Shown: piece by piece, positions 24,705-33,608 of the stretch
How positions within the stretch are numbered: position 1 is the stretch's first letter
Layout of the letters: each line of letters opens with the position of its first letter
From: an uncultured Clostridia bacterium
Lineage (GTDB): Bacteria; Bacillota; Clostridia; TANB77; CAG-508
Assembly (NCBI GenBank): GCA_934178475.1
Contig: CAKPQH010000012.1
Location: 1 to 43,573, forward strand
Length of the DNA: 43,573 nucleotides
Direction: 5' to 3'
Made by a program: the position numbers and the translations under genes
Notes under the pieces: model-generated
Seen by the model: the letters and a program-made list of their open reading frames with translations, nothing else
Told to the model about the DNA's origin: nothing
The model's database searches: none

Positions 24705-26666
24705 CTAAAAATCTCTTTCCTTTATTGCTCCATCTCTATATGCATTTAACAATAATTTAAGTTCAGCAATTTCTTTTTGTAGTTCTTTTCCTTTATCTGT
24801 GTCAGCAACTCTTTTTCTTTTTAAAACCTTTTCATTTACCATTATATCATATTTTATATCTATTTCATCTCTTATTGCCTCTTCTTTTGAATCAAAAGGT
24901 TCATTTGCTGATAATATTAAACCATAGGAATTATATGTTAATGTATATCCCGCTCTTCCTGTTTGGTTTCTATAACTCTTAGCAAAACCACCATCTATAA
25001 CAAGTAACTTTCCATTAGCTTTTATTGGACTTTCTCCATCTTTTTCTTTAACAGGTACATGCCCATTTATTATATGCGATTCTTTTCTATCCATTTCAAA
25101 CTCTTCAAAAATCTTATCACAAGTTTCTTCATCTTCAATTAAATAAAAATAAGGATCTTCTATCTCTCTATGTACGAATTTATCATCTACAAAATATCTT
25201 TCAAATGTTGCCATTTTACTCTTTCCAAAGAATGGTGAATTAGGTGAACACCAAAAATAAAACATCAAATCTCTTGCTTCTTTGTTAGTTTTTCTTTCAA
25301 AATATGCCTTATTAGCTATTTCTTCAACATAGTCTAAATATTTCTTTCCCTTTAATTTCTTTCCTAGAATATTTACTTCTCTAAAATCTCCATTTTCATT
25401 CATTGGTATATTAGCATGAAATAGTAGATTAGAATTAAATATTTTATATACTCCACCTTTTACATACATTAAATTAACATGTTTATTTAAAATCTCACTA
25501 TTTAAAAATGAATCTCTTAATCTTTCGATTACCTCTTTTTCTTCTACTGTTAATTCATATGGTAATTTCGGATTAATAGTAGGAAAATTAGTGTCATTTA
25601 ACTTATATTCCATTCCTTTTATTTTTACTGTTCCTTTTTCATAGTCAATCTTATCTAATAATAACATATCGTCTAAACCATATTCTGGATGTTCTTTTAT
25701 TAAATTTCCTTCTACTTTTAATTGAATAATAGTAATTGCTTTATGTATTTTTGACAGTATCTTTTCGTCACTATGTAAATATTTATTATATTCATATACT
25801 TTTGGTACAAATTTTTTGCAAGAATCATTTTTATAAGTTTCCATAGCAAATATAGATAAAGGTCTAATATTAATTCCATATTTATCTTCTAAAGTATCTA
25901 TATTATCATATCTGCTGCAAATTCTTACTACATTTGAAATACATGCTAAATTACCACATGCTGCTCCCATCCATAAAATATCATGATTTCCCCATTGTAT
26001 ATCTAAACTATGATAATTCATTAGAGTATCCATAACCAATTTAGCATTAGAACCTCTATCAAAAATATCACCTACAATATGTAAATGGTCAATTGCCATT
26101 TGCTTTATTAAATTGGATATAGCAACAATAAATTCATCTGCTCTTTTTAGTTCAATAATTGATTTTATAATTTGTTTATAATAATTTTCTTTATCATCTT
26201 CATCTGCTTGAACATGTAATAATTCGTCTATTATATAGTCAAAACCTTTTGGAAGCGCTTTTCTAACTTTTGATCTTGTATATTTAGAGCTAACCTCTCT
26301 TGCAACTTCAACTAATCTAAACAAAGTTATACTATACCATTCTTCTATATCACTTTGTTTCTCTTTTTCTATTTGTAACTTTTCTTCTGGGTAATATATT
26401 AAAGTTGCTAAAGCTCTCTTATCTTTCTCAGTAATTAAATTATTAAATAAATTATCAATTTTACTTTTTATTATTCCAGAACCATTATTTAATATGTTTG
26501 AAAAAGAACCATATTCACCATGTATATCACTTAGAAATAATTCTGTTCCTTTTGGCAGGTTTAAAATTGCTTGAAGATTGATAATCTCTTCAGAAACTTC
26601 CTCTATATTCTTAAATTGTCTACTTAAAATTTTTAAACTTGAATTTACACTATTATCATTTTCCAT
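24705..26666 (-). CDS. fbp: Fructose-1,6-bisphosphatase, class III
   Basis: 653 residues, the length of Bacillus/Clostridium FBPase III. Metallophosphatase motifs are clear: ELFLSDIHGEYGSF near residue 42, HIVGDIFDRGSNAK, QWGNHDILWMG and INGHVPVKEKDGESP near the end. The enzyme removes the 1-phosphate from fructose-1,6-bisphosphate in gluconeogenesis, is Mn-dependent and is unrelated to the class I enzyme. It starts three bases after the stop of an unknown gene, so the two are one transcript. Confidence 0.95.
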   Translation of the reverse strand: MENDNSVNSSLKILSRQFKNIEEVSEEIINLQAILNLPKGTELFLSDIHGEYGSFSNILNNGSGIIKSKIDNLFNNLITEKDKRALATLIYYPEEKLQIEKEKQSDIEEWYSITLFRLVEVAREVSSKYTRSKVRKALPKGFDYIIDELLHVQADEDDKENYYKQIIKSIIELKRADEFIVAISNLIKQMAIDHLHIVGDIFDRGSNAKLVMDTLMNYHSLDIQWGNHDILWMGAACGNLACISNVVRICSRYDNIDTLEDKYGINIRPLSIFAMETYKNDSCKKFVPKVYEYNKYLHSDEKILSKIHKAITIIQLKVEGNLIKEHPEYGLDDMLLLDKIDYEKGTVKIKGMEYKLNDTNFPTINPKLPYELTVEEKEVIERLRDSFLNSEILNKHVNLMYVKGGVYKIFNSNLLFHANIPMNENGDFREVNILGKKLKGKKYLDYVEEIANKAYFERKTNKEARDLMFYFWCSPNSPFFGKSKMATFERYFVDDKFVHREIEDPYFYLIEDEETCDKIFEEFEMDRKESHIINGHVPVKEKDGESPIKANGKLLVIDGGFAKSYRNQTGRAGYTLTYNSYGLILSANEPFDSKEEAIRDEIDIKYDIMVNEKVLKRKRVADTDKGKELQKEIAELKLLLNAYRDGAIKERDF

Positions 26667-26669
26667 ATT

Positions 26670-27386
26670 TTAAACTTCCTTATCTATAATTTTAGAATTT
26701 TTTTTACCAATAATAATTCCTTTGTTATTTATTTCTTTTATCAAATTGTCTTTTTTCTCTTTATATTCATCCGTATTTGACTTATCAAAAGTAATACTAG
26801 CAACCCCAACATTTCTATCACTTCCAAAAGTCATCTTAGCTAAAGCTGCTTCATCATTTTTGCTAATAAACTCTTGATTTTGTAGGTCATTCTTTTTGTA
26901 ATATCTTGTGTCAAAACCTAGCTCTTCTAATATTTTCATTTCAGATTTTATCATTGCAGGAGATATCATATAAATATTATCTTTATCCTTAAATTTATAA
27001 TATCCATTATTTTTCATTTCTTTTAATCGTTCAATTGCATCCAACATATATAAATTTACTAATGCTATTGTTTTCTTTATTCCGTTTTCATTCATATTTT
27101 TATGTAAGTCTGCTGGTAAATGTAAATGAACACAATTACCTGTTATACCATATGTAAACATTTCATTTATTGGTATTTTCTCATTTTCATCTCTTCCACG
27201 TATTTCTTGTAATTTAGAAATTAATAGTTCTTTTATTTTTGATGTGTCATTTTCAAATTTTTTAGTAATTTTTTCAATCTCTTTTTCTTCCATCATATCT
27301 ATTTTTCCTAATAAATAATTTACATTTGCTTCATTTTCCATTTTTCTCATTTCAATAAGCATATTCTTTATTTCTTTTTTCTTCAT
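26670..27386 (-). CDS. Hypothetical protein upstream of fbp
   Basis: 238 residues that I cannot place in a family. The N-terminal ~70 residues are charged and helical, probably coiled coil. The middle has a distinctive block YGITGNCVHLHLPADLHKNM (about 98-117), then an amphipathic segment VNLYMLDAIERLKEM. The C-terminus is Lys-rich. There is no signal peptide or membrane helix, so it should be cytosolic. It ends three bases before fbp and is divergent from mutS2, suggesting co-transcription with fbp. Confidence 0.65.
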   Translation of the reverse strand: MKKKEIKNMLIEMRKMENEANVNYLLGKIDMMEEKEIEKITKKFENDTSKIKELLISKLQEIRGRDENEKIPINEMFTYGITGNCVHLHLPADLHKNMNENGIKKTIALVNLYMLDAIERLKEMKNNGYYKFKDKDNIYMISPAMIKSEMKILEELGFDTRYYKKNDLQNQEFISKNDEAALAKMTFGSDRNVGVASITFDKSNTDEYKEKKDNLIKEINNKGIIIGKKNSKIIDKEV

Positions 27387-27484
27387 AATATCACCATAAT
27401 TTATTTATATCAATTTACATATCAAATTATATCATTATATAAAGAAATTATCAAATATTATTTTTATTGAAATCCATTAATTTA

Positions 27485-27513
27485 TTGACTTTTCAAGGTT
27501 TTTCTAGTATATT
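27485..27513 (+). promoter_or_regulatory. Promoter of mutS2
   Basis: TTGACT (27485-27490), 17 bases, TATATT (27508-27513), 28 bases before the ATG; AAAGGAG at 27528-27534 is the ribosome site. Confidence 0.8.
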
Positions 27514-27541
27514 AATATATAGAATTTAAAGGAGAATAAAA

Positions 27542-29917
27542 ATGAAACAACAATACATAAATAAATTAGAATATAATAAAATATTAGAAAAACTATCATC
27601 ATATAGTCATACTTATATTGGAAAAAATATTATATATGATCTGCAACCATCTAATAATAAAGAAATAGTAACAAGATGGCTAAAAGAAACATCAGAAGCT
27701 GTTAGCCTTATAGAGAGGAACAACACCCCTCCTATATCAGATATTGCTAATATAGATATCTATATAAAGCTATTAGAAGCGTCTAATACACTCTCTGCAA
27801 AGGCTCTTCTTGAAATTGTTAATATTTTGGATATGGCATATGATTTGAAAGAATATTTTTCAAGTTTTATTGATGATATTAATTATGAAAATTTATACGT
27901 ATATTTTTCAAACTTATATACAAATTCAGCAATTTCATCTAAAATACGTTCTTCAATTTTAGATGAAAATACAATAGCTGATAATGCTTCTAATGCTCTT
28001 GCCGGAATACGTAGAAAAGAACGTCATATAGAAACAGATATAAAAAATAAATTAAATACTATATTACACTCCTCAACCTATTCAAAATATATGCAAGAAA
28101 ACTTAGTTACTGTCAGAAATGATAGATATGTTATCCCCGTAAAGGCAGAATATCGTTCACAAGTTAAAGGATTTGTTCATGATATGTCTTCTAGTGGATC
28201 AACTGTATTTATAGAACCTCTTCCAATATTTGATTTGAATAATGAATTAAATAATTTAAAAAATGAAGAACAATCTGAAATAGAAAGAATCCTTCAAACT
28301 TTAAGCAGTTTACTTTTTGGGTTTACAAACGAACTAAAAATTGATGTTCAAACAATTGGACAATTAGACTTTATATTTGCAAAAGCTAAATATTCAAATT
28401 CTATAAATGCAATTACACCTATTATTAATGATGAAAAATATATCAATTTAATAAATGCTAGACATCCATTAATAGAACCATCAAAAGTTGTCCCATCAAA
28501 TATTAATCTCGGTCAAGAATTTTCTTTATTAATAATTACAGGGCCTAATACAGGTGGAAAGACTGTAACATTAAAAACTACTGGTCTTCTTTCATGTATG
28601 GCATGTAGCGGACTTAATATTCCAGCATCAGAAGGAAGTAGTATATATGTTTTTGATGAAATCTTTGCAGATATAGGAGATGATCAAAGCATATCAGATT
28701 CTCTTAGTACTTTTTCTTCTCATATGATAAATATTGCAAATATAGTAAATACTGCAACTTCCAACAGTCTAATTTTAGTTGATGAATTAGGTTCTGGAAC
28801 AGACCCATTAGAAGGAGCTAACCTTGCAATTAGTATATTAGAATATTTTAAAAATAATGCCATTCTTACTATAGCTACAACACACTACCAAGAATTAAAA
28901 CGTTATGCTCTAGTTACTGATGGCGCTCAAAATGCTAGTGTAGAATTTGATATAGAAAATTTAAAACCTACTTACAAACTTCTTTTAGGTATTCCCGGAA
29001 AAAGTAATGCATTTGCTATAAGTGAAAAATTAGGTTTAAAAAAAGAGATCATTGATAAGGCCTCTTCACTACTTAGCAAACAAGACATAGATATCGAAAA
29101 TCTTTTAAAAAGTATCTATGATGATAAAATAGCAATAGAAAAAGAAAAAGAAGAACTTGAAAAAAATCTCAATCAAGTTACTTTGTTAAAAAAGAATTTA
29201 CAAAGGGATAATTCTATATTAGAAAAACAAGAAAAAGAGTTGATTAATAATGCTAAAATAAGAGCTAGAGATATCTTACTGGAAGCAAAAGAAGAAGCTA
29301 ATACATTAATAAGCGATATGAAAAAAATCGAAAATACATCTGGAGCTGTAGCAGAACTTAACAAACTTAGAAACTCATTAAATGAATCAATAAAAAACAA
29401 ATCTATAACTAATTCTAATATAGAAGACGTTCTGGAAATAACACCTATTGAAAGAAACTTAATAAAACCTGGTGTAAAAGTTTATGCTGTAAACTTAGGT
29501 CAAAATGCAATCGTTCTATCAAATATATCAAAATCAGATGAAGTACAAATCCAAATAGGATTAATAAAAACAACTGTAAATATCAAATACCTAGAAAAAC
29601 CTAGAAATATAAAAGACGATATTACTAAAGCAGTATCTCTTCCATCTCATGCACATGTATCAAAAACAAAATCGGCAAATTCAGAACTAAACGTAATTGG
29701 ACTTACTGTCAATGAAGCACTACCTTTAGTCGACAAATTTATTGATGATTGCTTCTTAGCCAAACTTCAAACTGCAAGAATAGTACATGGAAAAGGAACA
29801 GGAAAATTAAGGCAAGCTATACAAACACATTTAAAAAATCACTCACATATTAAATCATATCGAACAGGAACATATGGAGAAGGAGAAATGGGAGTAACTA
29901 TAATAGAAATAAATTAA
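27542..29917 (+). CDS. mutS2: Endonuclease MutS2 (MutS family ATPase with Smr domain)
   Basis: 791 residues, the usual MutS2 length (about 785). It lacks the mismatch-recognition domain of MutS and starts with the core/clamp helices. Walker A GPNTGGKT is at 334-341, the Walker B region LILVDELGSGTDPLEGANLA near 413-432, a coiled coil about 505-620, and a C-terminal Smr nuclease domain (about 710-791: LNVIGLTVNEAL ... RIVHGKGTGKLR). MutS2 suppresses recombination, and in Bacillus it also rescues collided ribosomes. The stop codon lies inside the left inverted repeat of the transposase element. Confidence 0.97.
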   Translation: MKQQYINKLEYNKILEKLSSYSHTYIGKNIIYDLQPSNNKEIVTRWLKETSEAVSLIERNNTPPISDIANIDIYIKLLEASNTLSAKALLEIVNILDMAYDLKEYFSSFIDDINYENLYVYFSNLYTNSAISSKIRSSILDENTIADNASNALAGIRRKERHIETDIKNKLNTILHSSTYSKYMQENLVTVRNDRYVIPVKAEYRSQVKGFVHDMSSSGSTVFIEPLPIFDLNNELNNLKNEEQSEIERILQTLSSLLFGFTNELKIDVQTIGQLDFIFAKAKYSNSINAITPIINDEKYINLINARHPLIEPSKVVPSNINLGQEFSLLIITGPNTGGKTVTLKTTGLLSCMACSGLNIPASEGSSIYVFDEIFADIGDDQSISDSLSTFSSHMINIANIVNTATSNSLILVDELGSGTDPLEGANLAISILEYFKNNAILTIATTHYQELKRYALVTDGAQNASVEFDIENLKPTYKLLLGIPGKSNAFAISEKLGLKKEIIDKASSLLSKQDIDIENLLKSIYDDKIAIEKEKEELEKNLNQVTLLKKNLQRDNSILEKQEKELINNAKIRARDILLEAKEEANTLISDMKKIENTSGAVAELNKLRNSLNESIKNKSITNSNIEDVLEITPIERNLIKPGVKVYAVNLGQNAIVLSNISKSDEVQIQIGLIKTTVNIKYLEKPRNIKDDITKAVSLPSHAHVSKTKSANSELNVIGLTVNEALPLVDKFIDDCFLAKLQTARIVHGKGTGKLRQAIQTHLKNHSHIKSYRTGTYGEGEMGVTIIEIN

Positions 29918-29972
29918 ATTTGGGGACGGTCCTTTTTTGAAAATATTTCAATTTGGGGACGGTCCTTTTTTG
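29914..29972 (+). repeat. Left 59-bp inverted repeat of the RAYT element
   Basis: Perfect reverse complement of 30771-30829. It contains the unit TTTGGGGACGGTCCTTTTTT twice (from 29919 and 29952; a 30-base direct repeat spaced 33), separated by the dyad TTGAAA-ATA-TTTCAA. The G-rich block followed by six T may also end mutS2 transcription. The mutS2 stop codon (29915-29917) is inside the repeat. Confidence 0.9.
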
Positions 29973-29980
29973 AAAATATT

Positions 29981-30748
29981 TTATTCATATATCTTTTTTA
30001 TATAATATCTACTTATATTGGTTACTCTTGCTATTTGAGTAACTGTAATTCCTTTTATATTTTTTAAATATCTTAAAACCAATTTTATTTCTTTTTTATC
30101 TAATTTTCCTACATCTGTTGAAAAATGTAAATTAAAAGTTTCTGTTATTATCTCTTTTAATTCGTCGTCTCCTAAATTATCTTTTATTTCAAACTCAGAG
30201 ATATATTTTAAAGTTTCTAAATCATCGTTTAATAATGTATAGTTATCAAATTTATTTAAATTATTTTCAAAATAACTTAATAATACTTTCAAATTTATAA
30301 TTTTACTTTTGCCTTTTTTATATTCTTGGTAACTACTCCATTTAAACTTTTCAGTTTTTTCTATCTTTGCTTTTTCTGGATTTCTATGGACATATTTACA
30401 TACCATTAAAAAATATGATAAATTTTCTATATTTCTACTAAAAAATCTATCTTTAAATAAATGTCCTGTTCTCCCTAATTTTTTATTAAAATACATTGAA
30501 TATCTAAGAGCTAAAATTTTCATTGCCTCTGATAAAAATTCTTTTTTGACTTTCAAAACTAAATGAACATGATTAATCATTAAACAATATGAATAAATTT
30601 CAATTTTATATTTTTCTTTCGTTTTTATTAATATATTTAAAAATACCTCTTTATCTGTGTCATCATAAAATATATCTTCTTCGTTATTTCCTTTAAATAT
30701 AATATGATATACTCCTGAACTACTAATTTTTCTTGCTATTCTACCCAA
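29981..30748 (-). CDS. REP-associated tyrosine transposase (Y1/IS200-like, RAYT)
   Basis: 255 residues. The HUH nuclease motif is NHVHLVLK (H60 and H62), and the catalytic Tyr is probably Y119 in YVHRNPEKA. The GHLFKDRF segment between them is a hallmark of the TnpA_REP group, and the opening GRIARKISSSGVYHIIFKGNN is also typical. The last ~35 residues (ITVTQIARVTNISRYYIKKIY) form a helix-turn-helix. RAYTs are single-strand nucleases linked to REP palindromes and usually are not self-mobile. The start is TTG at 30748 with GGAGGTG five bases upstream. The gene fits between 59-bp inverted repeats, and its stop touches the left repeat unit. Confidence 0.93.
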   Translation of the reverse strand: MGRIARKISSSGVYHIIFKGNNEEDIFYDDTDKEVFLNILIKTKEKYKIEIYSYCLMINHVHLVLKVKKEFLSEAMKILALRYSMYFNKKLGRTGHLFKDRFFSRNIENLSYFLMVCKYVHRNPEKAKIEKTEKFKWSSYQEYKKGKSKIINLKVLLSYFENNLNKFDNYTLLNDDLETLKYISEFEIKDNLGDDELKEIITETFNLHFSTDVGKLDKKEIKLVLRYLKNIKGITVTQIARVTNISRYYIKKIYE

Positions 30749-30770
30749 TTTTCACCTCCAATATTTTTTA

Positions 30771-30829
30771 CAAAAAAGGACCGTCCCCAAATTGAAATAT
30801 TTTCAAAAAAGGACCGTCCCCAAATTTAA
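30771..30829 (-). repeat. Right 59-bp inverted repeat of the RAYT element
   Basis: Perfect reverse complement of 29914-29972. It overlaps the hisS stop codon (30826-30828), so hisS and mutS2 both end in TAA at the same point of the repeat. Confidence 0.9.
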
Positions 30830-32109
30830 AATTTTATTTCTTTTTGCTCTCCTGTCTGCATGTCTTTTATTGTGTATGTGTTATTTTTCACTTCGTCTTC
30901 CCCTATTATAACAGTAAATGGTACTTGTAATTTGTCTGCATATTTGAATTGTGCTTTTATTTTTTTGTCTTCAAAGTATATTTGAACATTGTTTCCTTCT
31001 TTTCTTAACTTATTTGCTACTTTCATTATATATTCAAAGTCATTTGTCATTGGTATTACTATTATATCTGATATTGATCTTTTTTCTAGTTCTATAAGTT
31101 TCTTTTCATTTAATTGATAGAATAATCTTGTTAATCCGATTGATATTCCAACTCCTGGTAACTTCTTGTCTGTGTAATATTCTGCTAAGTTATCATATCT
31201 TCCTCCTGAACATATACTTCCTAAACTTTTGTATTCGTCTAAAAATGTTTCATATACTGTTCCTGTATAATAATCTAATCCTCTTGCTATACTTAAGTCT
31301 ATTTTGAAATTCTTTTCTGGTATTTCAAATGCTCTTATATATTTAATTACTTCCGTTAAGTCATTTAACCCTAATTCAAATATTTCATTTTTTATTTCTA
31401 ATTCTTTTAATGCATTTATTTTTTCATCTGTAGTTCCTTCTATACTTAAGAAATTCATTATTTTTTCAATATTTTGTTCTTCTACACCTAATTCTTTTAT
31501 TTCTTTTATTACATTTTCTTTTCCTATTTTTTCAATTTTATCTATTATTCTAAGTATATCTGCAGCTTTGTCTGTTAATTCCATGCTACTAAATAATCCA
31601 TTTAGTATTTTTCTATTATTTAAACATATTGTAAATTTGTCAAACCCAAGTTCTTTAAATATATTATATATTACTGCCGGAAGTTCTGCATCGTTTCTGT
31701 TACTTAATTCTCCATCTCCTATTACATCTATATCACATTGATAAAATTCTCTAAATCTTCCTTTTTGTTGTCTTTCACCTCTGTATACTTTTCCTATTTG
31801 ATATCTTCTAAATGGAAATGCCAAATTTCCATAGTTTTTTGCAACGTATTTTGCAAGAGGTACTGTTAAGTCAAATCTTAAACTTAAATCACTTTCCCCC
31901 TTATTAAAACGATATATTTGTTTTTCTGTTTCTCCTCCTGCTTTTGCAAGTAATACTTTTGAGTCTTCAATTATAGGTGTATCTAATGGTAAAAAACCAA
32001 ATTTTTTATATGTATTTTCTATTTTTTCTTTTATTTGATTAAATAATATCTGGTCTTGTGGTAATAATTCCATAAAACCTGGTAATGTACGTGGTTCAAC
32101 TTTTTCCAT
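30826..32109 (-). CDS. hisS: Histidine--tRNA ligase
   Basis: 427 residues, normal for HisRS. Class II motif 2 is FRRYQIGKVYRGERQQKGRFREFYQCD, the His-specific motifs are ARGLDYYTGTVYE and SICSGGRYDNL, and motif 3 is LPGVGISIGLTRL. The C-terminal anticodon-binding domain follows (IVIPMTNDFEYIMKVANKLR to the end). It charges tRNA-His. It is preceded by AAGGAGGA and a leader of only about 90 bases, too short for a T-box. Its last codons and stop run into the right repeat of the RAYT element. Confidence 0.97.
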   Translation of the reverse strand: MEKVEPRTLPGFMELLPQDQILFNQIKEKIENTYKKFGFLPLDTPIIEDSKVLLAKAGGETEKQIYRFNKGESDLSLRFDLTVPLAKYVAKNYGNLAFPFRRYQIGKVYRGERQQKGRFREFYQCDIDVIGDGELSNRNDAELPAVIYNIFKELGFDKFTICLNNRKILNGLFSSMELTDKAADILRIIDKIEKIGKENVIKEIKELGVEEQNIEKIMNFLSIEGTTDEKINALKELEIKNEIFELGLNDLTEVIKYIRAFEIPEKNFKIDLSIARGLDYYTGTVYETFLDEYKSLGSICSGGRYDNLAEYYTDKKLPGVGISIGLTRLFYQLNEKKLIELEKRSISDIIVIPMTNDFEYIMKVANKLRKEGNNVQIYFEDKKIKAQFKYADKLQVPFTVIIGEDEVKNNTYTIKDMQTGEQKEIKF

Positions 32110-32200
32110 AACTGTCCTTCCTCCTTATATTTTTTATTTGTATCTCATTTTCAATATTTTCTACTGATTAGCTTTGCTTATATTCCATATATTTTTTATA

Positions 32201-32755
32201 CTATATATCAAAGAAATATGTTGCTTCTAAATCTGCTTCATGTATTAATAATGCAATTGGATACTTCTTATAAGCGACTCCTATTGTATTATATAATTCT
32301 TTTGGTTCTGTATATCCCATATGCCATCTTATTGCATATTTTTCTTCTGGTGTTAATTTTATATATTCTGTTATCATCATTACTGATTTTTCTCCATGTC
32401 CATATGGGATTGTATCATCTATTGTGTAATATGGTACTTTTTCCCATACCCCAAGTGAATTTTTAGCATTTCTATAATCCACTTTATAAAAATTTGCTTT
32501 ACATATATCATGTAATAATGCCATTATTATTAATGAATCTTCTTGAATATTTATATCTATACATGCATTTTCTACTTTATGTTTTAATATCTCATATACT
32601 TTTAAACTATGTTCTAAAAGTCCATGTTCATATGATCCATGAAATCTTGTACTAGCTGGTGCATCATAAAAATCTGTTTTCTCTAAAAAATCTAATAAAC
32701 TATCTATTCCTTCTCTCTTTGTGCTTTTTAATAATTCTATAAATTTTTCTTTCAT
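32201..32755 (-). CDS. HD-domain hydrolase
   Basis: 184 residues from the ATG at 32755, chosen because AGGGGA sits seven bases upstream; a GTG at 32776 would overlap that site. HD-superfamily ligands are visible: H49 in YEHGLLEHSLKV, H82-D83 in LLHDICK, a second His pair in HGEKSVMM and IRWHMG, and a late Asp in HEADLEATYF. Such proteins are metal-dependent phosphohydrolases, often acting on nucleotides; the substrate is not evident. It follows sigH by about 60 bases across a small hairpin. Confidence 0.8.
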   Translation of the reverse strand: MKEKFIELLKSTKREGIDSLLDFLEKTDFYDAPASTRFHGSYEHGLLEHSLKVYEILKHKVENACIDINIQEDSLIIMALLHDICKANFYKVDYRNAKNSLGVWEKVPYYTIDDTIPYGHGEKSVMMITEYIKLTPEEKYAIRWHMGYTEPKELYNTIGVAYKKYPIALLIHEADLEATYFFDI

Positions 32756-32787
32756 ATATATTTCCCCTATCTCCACTTTTAAATTTA

Positions 32788-32812
32788 GGAACGATTTAGA
32801 TTTAATCGTCCC
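32788..32812 (-). terminator. Hairpin between sigH and the HD hydrolase gene
   Basis: A nine-pair stem with one G-U pair, 32788-32796 with 32804-32812, just past the sigH stop. There is no real T run, so it may be a processing or partial termination structure. Confidence 0.4.
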
Positions 32813-32814
32813 TA

Positions 32815-33462
32815 TTATCCTATACTTTGTTTTATTTTATTTGCTTTTTTTCGTATTCTTTGTATTGCTGTGTCTACTGACTTTATTTTTGTATCCAATT
32901 TTTCTGCTATACTTGCATATGATTCACCATTTTTATAAAATTTAAGTACTTTTTTCTCAAAGTCACTTAAACTTTCGTCTATATTCTTTTCAACCAAATC
33001 GTAATATTCTTTCTTCGTTATTATATCAAGTGGATCTTCTGAAGTTTTATTGTTGTCTAAAACTTCCATAACAGTTGTATTTCCTTCATTATCATAAACT
33101 TCTGCATTTAATGATACAGATGAATTTAATGGTATATGTTTTTGTCTGTTGGAATTTTTAACTGCTGTTATTAATTGTCTCTCTATACAAAGAGTCGCAA
33201 ATGTTTTAAAAGAATTTTGTTTTTCACAATCATATGACTTGACAGCTTTATATAAACCAATATATCCTTCTTGAACAATATCATCTCTTTCTGATCCTAC
33301 CATAAAAAATTTATTAGCTTTAATATTTACTATATCTTTATATCTTTCCATTAGACAGTCTAAAGCACTCTCATTTTGAGTAGCTTTTACCTCATGTATT
33401 AATGATTCATCTGACATATTTTTATATTTTTCATCTAATTGAAACATATTTTGGTCAATCAT
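32815..33462 (-). CDS. sigH: RNA polymerase sigma-H factor (Spo0H family)
   Basis: 215 residues, the normal SigH length. Region 2 holds ERDDIVQEGYIGLYKAVKSYD and SFKTFATLCIERQLITAVK, and region 4 holds LSDFEKKVLKFYKNGESYASIAEKL followed by KSVDTAIQRIRKKAN. The order and wording fit Spo0H, which in Bacillus and Clostridia drives early sporulation and stationary-phase genes. Whether this organism sporulates cannot be judged here. The gene has a consensus promoter and GGAGGA before the ATG at 33462. Confidence 0.92.
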   Translation of the reverse strand: MIDQNMFQLDEKYKNMSDESLIHEVKATQNESALDCLMERYKDIVNIKANKFFMVGSERDDIVQEGYIGLYKAVKSYDCEKQNSFKTFATLCIERQLITAVKNSNRQKHIPLNSSVSLNAEVYDNEGNTTVMEVLDNNKTSEDPLDIITKKEYYDLVEKNIDESLSDFEKKVLKFYKNGESYASIAEKLDTKIKSVDTAIQRIRKKANKIKQSIG

Positions 33463-33493
33463 TTATTAGTCCTCCGTTTTTTAGTATATTGTT

Positions 33494-33522
33494 ATTATAT
33501 TTATAAAAGGTTGATATGTCAA
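33494..33522 (-). promoter_or_regulatory. Promoter of sigH
   Basis: Minus strand TTGACA (33517-33522), 17 bases, TATAAT (33494-33499): a perfect consensus housekeeping promoter about 32 bases before the sigH start. Confidence 0.9.
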
Positions 33523-33562
33523 GAGTTTTAGGCAATTTTAGCAAATATTTTTAAAACAATTT

Positions 33563-33594
33563 TAGAGTTTAGTCAAAAAATTTACTAAACTCTA
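33563..33594 (-). terminator. Terminator at the end of the mur/histidine kinase operon
   Basis: TAGAGTTTAGT (33563-33573) and ACTAAACTCTA (33584-33594), a perfect 11-bp stem with a 10-base loop just past the histidine kinase stop. The T run is weak on the minus strand. Confidence 0.6.
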
Positions 33595-33608
33595 TTTATT
33601 AACTTTAT

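Noticed and set aside
32110..32200. T-box riboswitch before hisS
   Set aside because: The leader is only about 90 bases and shows no specifier loop or T-box sequence.
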